From Tragulus kanchil (Eukaryota > Chordata > Mammalia > Artiodactyla > Tragulidae): a stretch of 64,000 bases of DNA. The notes beneath the pieces are model-generated. The model had not been told where the DNA came from. It was given only the letters and a program-made list of their open reading frames with translations, and searched no databases. Both the position numbers and the translations under genes were made by a program. Numbering within the stretch: position 1 is the stretch's first letter; each line of letters opens with the position of its first letter. The stretch lies in NCBI GenBank assembly GCA_022376925.1, contig JAIOJX010000003.1, positions 35,641,874 through 35,705,873 on the forward strand, in the 5' to 3' direction. Shown piece after piece: positions 41,001 through 52,805 of the stretch.

Positions 41001-42762
41001 CTATAAACATCATTTGGTTGTAGTCGTCAGAGCATTCTAATTGCAAGTAAAAGAAAACTCCAATTGAACTGGCTTAGAAATAAACTGGGGTTTATTTGCA
41101 CCCACCTCACAAGGAAGCGGTGAACCAACAAAGAATGAGAAGAGGAGAGATTCAGTCAAAACTCAAGAACAATCAGAGACTCAGTCGTTGTCTGGATTCT
41201 CTCTTACAGCTCTATATCTCTCATCATTTGGCTTCATTTTCTCTCAATACAATTGCACTTTTTTTCACCCGTTAGAGCATCAGGTCCCTGAATTTTATCA
41301 AATACAGCTTCTATCATCAGGGAGGCTCTAACTTCTATTATCTGTATCTCATACTGAAATGCCTAGAAAAAAAACACTGATTGTCTTAGTTGGGCCCCAG
41401 GACTCACTCGACATGAACAAATCACTATGGCATGAGCAGTCAAGAACAGTCAAGAGCCAGGCAGTCAAGAACCTGCCTCAGGTCAGTCCACAGAGGTCAC
41501 GGAAGAGGTCATATACTCTTGTGGCAGTTCTATAATAGCCGCAGGACAGGTGGCAATTCTAAGAAGGATGAGAGAAATACCAGCAGACAGTACCACAGAT
41601 ATCCAGCAGAGGAAACCCCCTGCTCTGAGCCTCAACTCTTTACTCAAAAGAAAAATTTTTTTCTAACAAGGATGTGGAGCATCAGGAAGTTTCCTCATTC
41701 ACTGCTGAGGAAAATGCAAACTAGTATAACACCTTTTCTAAGACATGAAAATCACTAGGTCAAATATTGTCACACTTCTTTTCTCACTACCTATAAACAT
41801 GTTGTCATATGTTCCCACTCACCCACCTCATTTCTTCTGTCTCCATGAAGGAGGATTCCTTCCTCTGTCTACAGTCAACCTCACTGTCATTCTTTAGGTC
41901 TCATTCTCTTTGTCTCCAGTGGCCCTACCCTATCATCATACTTATTATTCTAGTATGTCCTTCTTCTCTACCTCTCTCAACTAGTTTCCCCTCTCAGCAT
42001 AAATATGTTCAATTGTTCTCCCATCTTAAAAGAATCTCTCCTTTGACCCCTACCACTCTCCCATTGATTGACAAACTATAAACATCATTTGGTTGTAGTC
42101 GTCAGAGCATTCTAATTGCAAGTAAAAGAAAACTCCAATTGAACTGGCTTAGAAATAAACTGGGGTTTATTTGCACCCACCTCACAAGGAAGCGGTGAAC
42201 CAACAAAGAATGAGAAGAGGAGAGATTCAGTCAAAACTCAAGAACAATCAGAGACTCAGTCGTTGTCTGGATTCTCTCTTACAGCTCTATATCTCTCATC
42301 ATTTGGCTTCATTTTCTCTCAATACAATTGCACTTTTTTTCACCCGTTAGAGCATCAGGTCCCTGAATTTTATCAAATACAGCTTCTATCATCAGGGAGG
42401 CTCTAACTTCTATTATCTGTATCTCATACTGAAATGCCTAGAAAAACACTGATTGTCTTAGTTGGGCCCCAGGACTCACTCGACATGAACAAATCACTAT
42501 GGCATGAGCAGTCAAGAACAGTCAAGAGCCAGGCAGTCAAGAACCTGCCTCAGGTCAGTCCACAGAGGTCACGGAAGAGGTCATATACTCTTGTGGCAGT
42601 TCTATAATAGCCGCAGGACAGGTGGCAATTCTAAGAAGGATGAGAGAAATACCAGCAGACAGTACCACAGATATCCAGCAGAGGAACTTGCTCTGAAATA
42701 CGACCTTCCTTCCTACCCAAGTGAAACACTCTGATGAGACAATATTACCTCTATATCTGTAC

Positions 42763-42976
42763 ACTATTGTTTAGTTCTTCGGTTGTGTCCTACTCTTTTG
42801 TCACCCCATGAACTGTAGTCTACGAGGCTCCTCTGACCATGAAATTCTCCAGGCAAGTATACTGGAGTAGGGTTCCTTCTGCAGGGGATCATCCCGACCA
42901 AGGCATGGAACCCATATGTCTTGCATCTCCTCCATTGCCAGGTGAATTCTTTAGCACTGAGCCACCAGAAAAATCC
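42763..42976 (-). mobile_element. Bov-tA SINE
   Basis: 'gtttagttcttcggttgtgt', 'cacccatgaac'-type core, 'ctccaggcaagtatactgga', and inverted head 'tctcctccattgccaggtg', 'gagccaccagaaaaatcc'. Second copy 43844-44057. Confidence 0.88.
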
Positions 42977-43005
42977 ATATCTGTATATCTACATCTCTAT
43001 CTCTA

Positions 43006-43222
43006 TGTGCTTAATCACTCAGTCATGTTTGACTCTTTGCAACACCATGAACTGTACCCTGCCAGGGTCCTCTGTCCATGGGTTTCTCTAAGCAAGAATA
43101 CTGGAGTGGGATGCCATTGCCTTCTCCAGGGGATTTTCCCAACCCAAAGATCAAACCCATGTCTCCTGAGTCTCCTGCACTGCAGGCAGATTTTTTACCT
43201 TCTGAGTGATCAGGGAAGTCCC
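43006..43222 (-). mobile_element. Bov-tA SINE
   Basis: 'gtgcttaatcactcagtcat', 'gactctttgcaacaccatg', 'tctctaagcaagaatactgg', 'aagatcaaacccatgtctcc', and head end 'gatcagggaagtccc'. In the same orientation as the SINE 30 bp upstream. Copies at 44087-44303 and, partial, 45328-45413. Confidence 0.9.
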
Positions 43223-43843
43223 ATCTGTATCTAATACCTATATCTATTAATAATCTACATCTACGCCCATATATATATATATATTGAGGAAAGAGGAACT
43301 GGCAGAGGAAAGGAAGTCTGCAACATACAGAGTGGAAGAATTGCCAGAGATGAGGTTCTTGGAAACAGGCTTCTTCACATAATATAGTATCACCTATAGT
43401 ATATCCTATATATAAACTTTTTCCCCGTTAGAGCATCAGGTCCCTGAATTTTATCAAATACAGCTTCTATCATCAGGGAGGCTCTAACTTCTATTATCTG
43501 TATCTCATACTGAAATGCCTAGAAAAACACTGATTGTCTTAGTTGGGCCCCAGGACTCACTCGACATGAACAAATCACTATGGCATGAGCAGTCAAGAAC
43601 AGTCAAGAGCCAGGCAGTCAAGAACCTGCCTCAGGTCAGTCCACAGAGGTCACGGAAGAGGTCATATACTCTTGTGGCAGTTCTATAATAGCCGCAGGAC
43701 AGGTGGCAATTCTAAGAAGGATGAGAGAAATACCAGCAGACAGTACCACAGATATCCAGCAGAGGAACTTGCTCTGAAATACGACCTTCCTTCCTACCCA
43801 AGTGAAACACTCTGATGAGACAATATTACCTCTATATCTGTAC

Positions 43844-44057
43844 ACTATTGTTTAGTTCTTCGGTTGTGTCCTACTCTTTTGTCACCCCATGAACTGTAGT
43901 CTACGAGGCTCCTCTGACCATGAAATTCTCCAGGCAAGTATACTGGAGTAGGGTTCCTTCTGCAGGGGATCATCCCGACCAAGGCATGGAACCCATATGT
44001 CTTGCATCTCCTCCATTGCCAGGTGAATTCTTTAGCACTGAGCCACCAGAAAAATCC
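43844..44057 (-). mobile_element. Bov-tA SINE (second copy, duplication P)
   Basis: Repeats 42763-42976. Confidence 0.88.
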
Positions 44058-44086
44058 ATATCTGTATATCTACATCTCTATCTCTA

Positions 44087-44303
44087 TGTGCTTAATCACT
44101 CAGTCATGTTTGACTCTTTGCAACACCATGAACTGTACCCTGCCAGGGTCCTCTGTCCATGGGTTTCTCTAAGCAAGAATACTGGAGTGGGATGCCATTG
44201 CCTTCTCCAGGGGATTTTCCCAACCCAAAGATCAAACCCATGTCTCCTGAGTCTCCTGCACTGCAGGCAGATTTTTTACCTTCTGAGTGATCAGGGAAGT
44301 CCC
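44087..44303 (-). mobile_element. Bov-tA SINE (second copy, duplication P)
   Basis: Repeats 43006-43222. Its head-proximal 86 bp open copy 2 of duplication Q at 45328. Confidence 0.88.
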
Positions 44304-44510
44304 ATCTGTATCTAATACCTATATCTATTAATAATCTACATCTACGCCCATATATATATATATATTGAGGAAAGAGGAACTGGCAGAGGAAAGGAAGTCT
44401 GCAACATACAGAGTGGAAGAATTGCCAGAGATGAGGTTCTTGGAAACAGGCTTCTTCACATAATATAGTATCACCTATAGTATATCCTATATATATAGAA
44501 CTTGGGTAAA

Positions 44511-44730
44511 CGGGCTTCCCAGGTGGTACAGTGGTAAATAGTGCTAATGCAGGATATTCAAGAGACTTGAGCTTGACCTCCTAGCTCAGAAAGATTCCCT
44601 GGAGAAGGAAATGGCACCTCACTCCAGTATTCTTGCCTGGAAAACCCCATGGGTTGACAAGCCTAGCAGGCTGCAGTCTATGACATCACAAAGAGTCGAC
44701 AAAACTAAGTGACCAAGCATGCGTGCATAC
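44511..44730 (+). mobile_element. Bov-tA SINE
   Basis: Head 'gggcttcccaggtggtacag', 'taaatagtgctaatgcagg', 'gattccctggagaaggaaat', 'cactccagtattcttgcctg', end 'cacaaagagtcgacaaaact'. Second copy 45621-45840. Confidence 0.9.
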
Positions 44731-45620
44731 CCTAACGTATGTCTATATATTACCTATTTACCCATATTACCTCTATATACTAGTTACAAACTTTTCTTCC
44801 CTCAGCATATAAGTTAGTATATACAATTTATGAAAGTCACACCTCCTGGTTTGTGGGAAGCAGTCTGTTCCCAGGAACCTCATCTCTGGCAATTCCTCCC
44901 CTCTGTATATTATAGACTGCTTTTTCTTTACTGCTTACTTTTTTCCCCAAAAATCCTTACTGTAGACCCTCTGGATTATTGTACTAACTTCATATGATTT
45001 GCTCTGGAAGGATACTTATCTAACTAATAGGGTTACTTATAGAAACTGAGTCCAAATCTGAGTACTCAGAGAGTAGTTCCCTATAGCTTTCAATGTAAAA
45101 CTCAGATTTCTGGGTTCAATACACATCATAGTCTAGACCCCACTCACTTTCTCTTTCCCTGTTTTTTATCTGCCCTTTCTGTTGTTGCTGACTGCAACTC
45201 TTCTCTGGGAACAGAACTTTTCTGCTTCTACATTTTTTTTTAATATGTTTTATTCTAAGTCCCAATTTTCCTTCAAAATGTAATTCCAAAATTTTCCCTT
45301 TTAATTGCCACAGAACTTAAATTTGACTCCCAACCCAAAGATCAAACCCATGTCTCCTGAGTCTCCTGCACTGCAGGCAGATTTTTTACCTTCTGAGTGA
45401 TCAGGGAAGTCCCATCTGTATCTAATACCTATATCTATTAATAATCTACATCTACGCCCATATATATATATATATTGAGGAAAGAGGAACTGGCAGAGGA
45501 AAGGAAGTCTGCAACATACAGAGTGGAAGAATTGCCAGAGATGAGGTTCTTGGAAACAGGCTTCTTCACATAATATAGTATCACCTATAGTATATCCTAT
45601 ATATATAGAACTTGGGTAAA

Positions 45621-45840
45621 CGGGCTTCCCAGGTGGTACAGTGGTAAATAGTGCTAATGCAGGATATTCAAGAGACTTGAGCTTGACCTCCTAGCTCAGA
45701 AAGATTCCCTGGAGAAGGAAATGGCACCTCACTCCAGTATTCTTGCCTGGAAAACCCCATGGGTTGACAAGCCTAGCAGGCTGCAGTCTATGACATCACA
45801 AAGAGTCGACAAAACTAAGTGACCAAGCATGCGTGCATAC
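45621..45840 (+). mobile_element. Bov-tA SINE (second copy, duplication Q)
   Basis: Repeats 44511-44730 without visible change. Confidence 0.9.
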
Positions 45841-46665
45841 CCTAACGTATGTCTATATATTACCTATTTACCCATATTACCTCTATATACTAGTTACAAA
45901 CTTTTCTTCCCTCAGCATATAAGTTAGTATATACAATTTATGAAAGTCACACCTCCTGGTTTGTGGGAAGCAGTCTGTTCCCAGGAACCTCATCTCTGGC
46001 AATTCCTCCCCTCTGTATATTATAGACTGCTTTTTCTTTACTGCTTACTTTTTCCCAATAATCCTTACTGTAGACCCTCTGGATTATTGTACTAACTTCA
46101 TATGATTTGCTCTGGAAGGATACTTATCTAACTAATAGGGTTACTTATAGAAACTGAGTCCAAATCTGAGTACTCAGAGAGTAGTTCCCTATAGCTTTCA
46201 ATGTAAAACTCAGATTTCTGGGTTCAATACACATCATAGTCTAGACCCCACTCACTTTCTCTTTCCCTGTTTTTTATCTGCCCTTTCTGTTGTTGCTGAC
46301 TGCAACTCTTCTCTGGGAACAGAACTTTTCTGCTTCTACATTTTTTTTTAATATGTTTTATTCTAAGTCCCAATTTTCCCTTCAAAATGTAATTCCATAG
46401 AAATGGATTATTCAACAAATAGTTTTGCAGGGCAAAGGGAAGACATTGGGACTGAAAATTGTTACATCTTTACTTCTTAAAAATTACTATGAACTTAGAA
46501 AAATTTGAAAACTAAGGTAAGTGAGAAAATCAAAAGTTTGTTAGTGAATAGCTACATTTATAAAGAGATTATGTATGAAATTATTTTTAAAACTTTAAGG
46601 GACAATATTTAAAGATTCAATCTAGTATGTGTTTAGACTTTTAGTTAGTTCAAGAAAAAATATTA

Positions 46666-46984
46666 GGGCTTCCCCTGGTGGTCCAGTGGATAAGGACACC
46701 GCCTTGCAGTGCAAGGGGCGCCAGTTGGATCCCTGGCCTGGGAAGATCCCACGTGCTGCGGAGCGACCGATGTGTCCAATCACAGAGCCGGAGCTCTGGC
46801 TCGCATGCGCCCAGAGTCAGTGCTCTGCACAACAGATGCCACCGCGATGGGAGGCCCACAGGAGCCAAAGAACGAAGATGGATGTAAGCGGAGAAATGAA
46901 AGACCAATGGAGGTGGCCCGCCTGCTCCCCTCCTTCCCCAACCCGACCCCTGCTCAAAATAAATAAATGAGTAAATCTTTAAAA
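46666..46984 (+). mobile_element. CHR-related SINE, unfamiliar subfamily (copy 2 of 5)
   Basis: Target-site duplication AAAAAATATTA (46655-46665 and 46985-46995). Head 'gggcttcccctggtggtcca' with A-box-like TGGTCCAGTGG, B box 'gttggatccctgg' (one base off). The body 'gagctctggctcgcatgcg' keeps the hairpin arms, followed by 'ggaggcccacaggagccaa', a C-rich tract, and an (AAATA)-type tail. Confidence 0.87.
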
Positions 46985-47039
46985 AAAAAATATTAAAAGG
47001 CAAATGACAAACTAGAGAGATACATAAAACAGACCTTCT

Positions 47040-47385
47040 CTTATCATTCACAATATATAAATAACTTTTGAAAGTTAAAGCACAATGACCTAAGGGGGAA
47101 AAACTTCAAAAGACATTTAAAAAATCATAGATTTTTATATTTTGAAAATGAAAATAAATAGACCAAAAATTTAATTGAAGTTACCACTAAGTGGTTAAGA
47201 TATAGATAATTTTTAGTTCTTATTTTATTCTTTTCTGTACATATTTTTCATAATTAAGTTACATTTACTGGCAAAAATGTAAACATAAACATGCACAAAA
47301 TTGTTCTAACAGCAGTATTTAAAAAATGATGAAAAATTGGAAACAACCAATGCCCCTGAAGCATCAAGGATTAAATTTTCTCAAA
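47040..47385 (+). mobile_element. Old L1 3' remnants
   Basis: 'tattcttttctgtacatatt' and 'ttcataattaagttacattt', then 'gaaaaattggaaacaacca', are patterns of old L1 ORF2 and 3' ends. Weak and out of the usual order. Confidence 0.4.
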
Positions 47386-47806
47386 ACGCCACTCACTTTC
47401 TCTTTCCCTGTTTTTTATCTGCCCTTTCTGTTGTTGCTGACTGCAACTCTTCTCTGGGAACAGAACTTTTCTGCTTCTACATTTTTTTTTAATATGTTTT
47501 ATTCTAAGTCCCAATTTTCCCTTCAAAATGTAATTCCATAGAAATGGATTATTCAACAAATAGTTTTGCAGGGCAAAGGGAAGACATTGGGACTGAAAAT
47601 TGTTACATCTTTACTTCTTAAAAATTACTATGAACTTAGAAAAATTTGAAAACTAAGGTAAGTGAGAAAATCAAAAGTTTGTTAGTGAATAGCTACATTT
47701 ATAAAGAGATTATGTATGAAATTATTTTTAAAACTTTAAGGGACAATATTTAAAGATTCAATCTAGTATGTGTTTAGACTTTTAGTTAGTTCAAGAAAAA
47801 ATATTA

Positions 47807-48122
47807 GGGCTTCCCCTGGTGGTCCAGTGGATAAGGACACCGCCTTGCAGTGCAAGGGCCAGTTGGATCCCTGGCCTGGGAAGATCCCACGTGCTGCGGA
47901 GCGACCGATGTGTCCAATCACAGAGCCGGAGCTCTGGCTCGCATGCGCCCAGAGTCAGTGCTCTGCACAACAGATGCCACCGCGATGGGAGGCCCACAGG
48001 AGCCAAAGAACGAAGATGGATGTAAGCGGAGAAATGAAAGACCAATGGAGGTGGCCCGCCTGCTCCCCTCCTTCCCCAACCCGACCCCTGCTCAAAATAA
48101 ATAAATGAGTAAATCTTTAAAA
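47807..48122 (+). mobile_element. CHR-related SINE (second copy, duplication R)
   Basis: Repeats 46666-46984 with 3 bp lost in the head, so it is not an independent insertion. Confidence 0.87.
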
Positions 48123-48536
48123 AAAAAATATTAAAAGGCAAATGACAAACTAGAGAGATACATAAAACAGACCTTCTCTTATCATTCACAATATATAAAT
48201 AACTTTTGAAAGTTAAAGCACAATGACCTAAGGGGGAAAAACTTCAAAAGACATTTAAAAAATCATAGATTTTTATATTTTGAAAATGAAAATAAATAGA
48301 CCAAAAATTTAATTGAAGTTACCACTAAGTGGTTAAGATATAGATAATTTTTAGTTCTTATTTTATTCTTTTCTGTACATATTTTTCATAATTAAGTTAC
48401 ATTTACTGGCAAAAATGTAAACATAAACATGCACAAAATTGTTCTAACAGCAGTATTTAAAAAATGATGAAAAATTGGAAACAACCAATGCCCCTGAAGC
48501 ATCAAGGATTAAATTTTCTCAAAAACGTTTCCATCA

Positions 48537-48850
48537 GGGCATCCCCTGGTGGTCCAGTGGGTAAGGACACTGCCTTGCAGTGCAAGGGGCGCCAGTTCGA
48601 TCCCTGGCCTGGGAAGATCCTACGTGCCGCGGAGCGGTTGCACTGATGTGTCCAATTACCGAGCCGGAGCTCTGGCGCACATGCGCCCAGAGCCGGCGCT
48701 CTGTGACGACAGAGGCCACCACAGTGGGAGGCCCACAGGAGCCAAAGAACAAAGACGGATGAAAATAGAGAAATGAAAGACCAATAGAAGTGGCCCGCCC
48801 GCTCCCCTCCCCCCCAACCGGACCCCCAAATAAATAAATAAATAAAAGTA
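48537..48850 (+). mobile_element. CHR-related SINE, unfamiliar subfamily (copy 3 of 5)
   Basis: 'gggcatcccctggtggtcca', intact B box 'gttcgatccct', body hairpin GCTCTGG-CGCACATGCGC-CCAGAGC, 'gacgacagaggccaccacag', C-rich tract and (AAATA)n tail. CpG-rich, suggesting a recent insertion. No convincing target-site duplication found. Confidence 0.86.
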
Positions 48851-49540
48851 TTTACACTTGTATTAATTTCATCTCACCAACTATTTAACTGTGGTGTTCT
48901 TCGTAGTAAAACGTAGAGATGTTATTGCTACAAGTTCTGAAGTATGAATGGAAAAAAAACCAAAAAACGGTATTGATATTCTTCTAGCAAAGACATCAAG
49001 TTCATGTAGGCAGGGGCACAACTATTCTAAAATCTCATTTCAATCCACAATCCATTAGACAGTCTGGATAAGCTCCTACATTATTGAGAAAATAGAAGCC
49101 AGGTATGAACTCCATCAGACTAACTCATCATCTATCACACATTTGATTAAGTTCTTTAAAAATCACTATTTTTTGAAGGCATGGAGAATTGCAGAAGCAG
49201 TTTTCGAGCACCTTAAATGTACCAAGCACTGCCTTGTGTAAAAATCCCATAGCTGCCATAAGAACATGGACATCAGGGATTAACTGGGTATCCAAAGCCA
49301 AGTTATGTCTTATTTTTAGAGCAGAGACTTGTAGCCAAATTTCTTTAACTCCCATGTATGTGATTCCCACACATCAGTGACTCTAACTTTCAAAATTCTA
49401 TAAACCTAAAAGAAATCTAGTTCAATCAAAACTTTAAGATAAGGTTTAGATATTTTAGGACAAAAGCAGTTAAGTATTTTCTTACAACCAGTATCCATTT
49501 TTAAGAAAGAAGTTCATCAAATGTATGTGACAGAGATATG
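48851..49540. other. No recognised element
   Basis: Single-copy AT-rich sequence, repeated at 49935-50633. No repeat or gene signal. Confidence 0.4.
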
Positions 49541-49620
49541 TTTAAAAATAATGAAAAATTGGAAACAACCAATGCCCCTGAAGCATCAAGGATTAAATTT
49601 TCTCAAAAACGTTTCCATCA

Positions 49621-49934
49621 GGGCATCCCCTGGTGGTCCAGTGGGTAAGGACACTGCCTTGCAGTGCAAGGGGCGCCAGTTCGATCCCTGGCCTGGGAAG
49701 ATCCTACGTGCCGCGGAGCGGTTGCACTGATGTGTCCAATTACCGAGCCGGAGCTCTGTCGCACATGCGCCCAGAGCCGGCGCTCTGTGACGACAGAGGC
49801 CACCACAGTGGGAGGCCCACAGGAGCCAAAGAACAAAGACGGATGAAAATAGAGAAATGAAAGACCAATAGAAGTGGCCCGCCCGCTCCCCCCCCTCCCC
49901 CCCCCCCCCCCCCAAATAAATAAATAAATAAAAG
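49621..49934 (+). mobile_element. CHR-related SINE (second copy, duplication S)
   Basis: Repeats 48537-48850 but with one body substitution ('ctctggcgc' to 'ctctgtcgc', which weakens the hairpin) and an extended poly-C. Confidence 0.86.
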
Positions 49935-50889
49935 TATTTACACTTGTATTAATTTCATCTCACCAACTATTTAACTGTGGTGTTCTTCGTAGTAAAACGT
50001 AGAGATGTTATTGCTACAAGTTCTGAAGTATGAATGGAAAAAAAACCAAAAAACGGTATTGATATTCTTCTAGCAAAGACATCAAGTTCATGTAGGCAGG
50101 GGCACAACTATTCTAAAATCTCATTTCAATCCACAATCCATTAGACAGTCTGGATAAGCTCCTACATTATTGAGAAAATAGAAGCCAGGTATGAACTCCA
50201 TCAGACTAACTCATCATCTATCACACATTTGATTAAGTTCTTTAAAAATCACTATTTTTTGAAGGCATGGAGAATTGCAGAAGCAGTTTTCGAGCACCTT
50301 AAATGTACCAAGCACTGCCTTGTGTAAAAATCCCATAGCTGCCATAAGAACATGGACATCAGGGATTAACTGGGTATCCAAAGCCAAGTTATGTCTTATT
50401 TTTAGAGCAGAGACTTGTAGCCAAATTTCTTTAACTCCCATGTATGTGATTCCCACACATCAGTGACTCTAACTTTCAAAATTCTATAAACCTAAAAGAA
50501 ATCTAGTTCAATCAAAACTTTAAGATAAGGTTTAGATATTTTTAGGACAAAAGCAGTTAAGTATTTTCTTACAACCAGTATCCATTGCTATTAAGAAAGA
50601 AGTTCATCAAATGTATGTGACAGAGATATGTTTAGAAAGTGTTATGGAGCTGAAAATGAATTTAATTGAGCTTAAAATTTTTGAGGCAGGCGATCATCCA
50701 ATAGGAAATACAATCATTAAATTAAATTAAATTCATTCCTATTCTTAATTAATGCAAAGACAGTATAAAATCTATGAAGTTATCATTGGGGTTATTATTA
50801 CTATACATGTGGTTGTTATAATAAAAGCCTCAAGTAAATCCCCAGTTTAAATACAGCTTGTTTTACACACATCACACCGTCCAGGTTGT

Positions 50890-50968
50890 AAGCAATGTTG
50901 AAATTATTAAAATTAATAATTAATAACAATAATTAATAATTAAAATTATTAAAATTTCAACATTGCTT
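50890..50968. repeat. Inverted repeat enclosing a perfect 53-bp mirror repeat
   Basis: Arms 50890-50905 and 50953-50968 are perfect 16-bp inverted repeats (AAGCAATGTTGAAATT). Between them 50901-50953 reads the same forwards and backwards on one strand, 26+1+26 centred on C50927, and is otherwise pure A/T. Confidence 0.95.
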
Positions 50969-50984
50969 TTTTTAAAGAGCAGGG

Positions 50985-51535
50985 GGTTTTTTTGGGTTTT
51001 TTTGTTTGTTTGTTTTTGGCTTTCTTAGTTTTCACTGCTTCCACAGGTTCTTCTCTATTTGCAGGGAGTGGGGGCCACTCCCTAGTTGAGGTGAGAAGGC
51101 TTCTTGTTTTGAAACTCGGGCTTTAGGGCACACAGTCCTCAGTAGTTGTAGCATGTGGGCTCAATAGTTGTGGCTCCGAGGCTCTAGAGCACAGGCTCAA
51201 TAGTTGTGAAGGCCTGTACTATCATATGTGAAGAAAATAGCTATAGTCATTGCTCTGTGAAAAAAGGGGATCCTGCAGGGGTGCTGTGCGATGGTCTGAA
51301 GGGGTGGGATGGAGGGGATATATATAGATATATGACTAATATGGGAACATACATATCTGTAAACAACAAAACTCTGTAAAAGTTGAAAGTAAAATAAAAG
51401 TTAAAAAAAAAAAAGTTCTGGATCACAGGCTTAGTTACTTTGCAGCCTGTGGGATCTTCCCAGAACCAGGGATTGAACCCATGTCTCCAGCATTAGCAGG
51501 AAAACTCTTCACCACTGAGCTACCAAGGAAGCCCC
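50985..51535 (-). mobile_element. CHR-2-type SINE split by an L1 tail
   Basis: 50985-51208 and 51421-51535 are the two parts: 'tgcttccacaggttcttctc', 'tccctagttgaggtgagaag', 'gctctagagcacaggctcaa', then 'tcacaggcttagttactttg', 'tgtgggatcttcccagaac' and 'ctaccaaggaagcccc'. The T-rich tail complement is at 50985-51018. Confidence 0.85.
51209..51413 (+). mobile_element. 5'-truncated L1 3' end inside CHR-2
   Basis: 'gtaaacaacaaaactctgta', 'aaaagttgaaagtaaaataa' and a poly-A are the sense strand of the same 3' end seen antisense at 15743. 205 bp, flanked by 'agttgtg' (51202-51208) and 'agttctg' (51414-51420), a one-mismatch target-site duplication. Confidence 0.82.
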
Positions 51536-51539
51536 ATAT

Positions 51540-52060
51540 TTTTTTTTTTAATTTAGAAAAGCTTATTTAGTTATGTCCAGGCTTTTAAAGAATAGTTTTA
51601 GATTGTCTTCTCCATCCTGTAACCACTTAGGACTCATTTGAAAATACGCTCAAGTAAAGGCTTGCTTTAAAAAACCATTTCTCACCCTTGCAAGCGTGGA
51701 AATAAATCATGTGTATAAACTTGAAACTGCCTGGTGTGACTTTTATGGAAATAACAATGGCAGTTCAACAATGGAGCAGAGGGTGGGGGTGCTGATGGTT
51801 ATAAATACATCACTAATAACGTCAGTGTATTTCCCTTGTCTTCGCCACAAGGATCTCTGGGGAAATAAAAACTCTGCTGCATGCTAACTGGAATTCCTGT
51901 CATTGTACTCTACACTTCAGATCTGGACTCTGCTTAAGGTTATCATCTTATGTGGCTCACACAGTCACTGACATAGAATTGAAATCAATGGAGAAAGGAT
52001 TTTTTTTTTGTCTTATAGAGGAGAGGCAAATGACTCATGACCTCAGCAATAAATCACAGT
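51540..52060. other. Single-copy stretch, no recognised element
   Basis: Poly-T at 51540-51549. Contains GTTATAAATACATC and AACGTCAG close together (51800-51825), which may be chance. No homology recognised. Confidence 0.4.
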
Positions 52061-52805
52061 GAACCAAGATAACTGAACAGTAGAACAAATCTTAGCTGGA
52101 GAAACTAGAGGTTTCTAGCGGAAACGATATTAAATATAAACCCTTTCCTATGTGCTGATAACTATATTTGATTCAAGTTCCTAAACCGTTGAAAGTGATG
52201 ACAAAACCAGTTTTACAGCATGCCAAGTGGATCATTTCCTTCCTTGTCCCCTCTGCACCGCACCCTCCCCCTGCCTAACATTTAGGAACAAAAAAGCTGA
52301 GGACAGCAAACTTTACAAGAGTGCAGCCTTGAATGTTAGTCTGGCTTATCCTGGGAGCTTTGACCCTTTTCTTTAGATAACACCTGTTTCTCGAGAGAAG
52401 CAGGTGTGCAGTTTCTCTACAGGTCTTCTGAATTTGGTTTTTCTGATGTTTCTACGTGTCTATGATAGTTCAGATACTTGCAGCTTTGAAGAGAGTCTTC
52501 TTTTGCAATGATTAGTGTTTCAGACATGAGTCAGGATGTGTGGCACCGTAAATCTTAGGAGATGACTAAGGACGCCAGATTCTGGTAAAGCGTGACCATC
52601 TTGCCTTGGATAGTTTCAACAGCTGTATCATATATGAATCTGTTTCTGATGCTTGCTTTGTCTCTTCAGATTGTGTTTCTTGGCTTTTTGCTTGCCTCGT
52701 TTGTTGAAAGCTGGTCATAATGTACCAGATAATAGGAATTGAGTGAAAAAGACATTTTATGTGAGGATTCTTTTTAATTTGCTTAGAAGTTGGTCTGTAT
52801 TTGAT

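Larger units (their letters stand above)
40545..42692. repeat. Tandem duplication O, junction ~41622, offset 1078 falling to 1072
   Basis: Copy 1 is 40545-41621 and copy 2 is 41622-42692. Offset changes occur at A-runs. Copy 1 ends 'gaggaaaccccctgctctgag' where copy 2 reads 'gaggaacttgctctgaaat'. Confidence 0.96.
42336..44495. repeat. Tandem duplication P, junction ~43416, offset 1081
   Basis: Copy 1 is 42336-43415 and copy 2 is 43416-44495. The two copies are nearly base-identical inside. The join 'tatataaactttttccccg' loses the TATA repeats present in copy 2. Confidence 0.96.
44218..46398. repeat. Tandem duplication Q, junction ~45328, offset 1110
   Basis: Copy 1 is 44218-45327 and copy 2 is 45328-46398. 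Copy 1 agrees to 45287 ('tgtaattcca'), then has about 38 unmatched bases. Mid-copy, 'ttttttccccaaaaatcc' is shortened to 'tttttcccaataatcc'. Confidence 0.95.
46248..48528. repeat. Tandem duplication R, junction ~47389, offset 1141 falling to 1138
   Basis: Copy 1 is 46248-47388 and copy 2 is 47389-48528. Copy 2 lacks 3 bp in the SINE head ('caaggggcgccag' becomes 'caagggccag'). Copy 1 ends at 'tctcaaaacg', just before the next SINE. Confidence 0.96.
48457..50633. repeat. Tandem duplication S, junction ~49541, offset 1084-1086
   Basis: Copy 1 is 48457-49540 and copy 2 is 49541-50633. The main disagreement is the SINE C-tract: 48803-48830 holds a mixed 'ccccccaaccggaccccc' where copy 2 has an almost uninterrupted C-run (49889-49914). 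Copy 1 loses 'gcta' near its end. Confidence 0.96.

Noticed and set aside
42839..43234. 131-codon frame repeated at 43920-44315 as a duplicated gene
   Set aside because: It is composed of two antisense Bov-tA SINEs and a linker. The second copy is duplication P.
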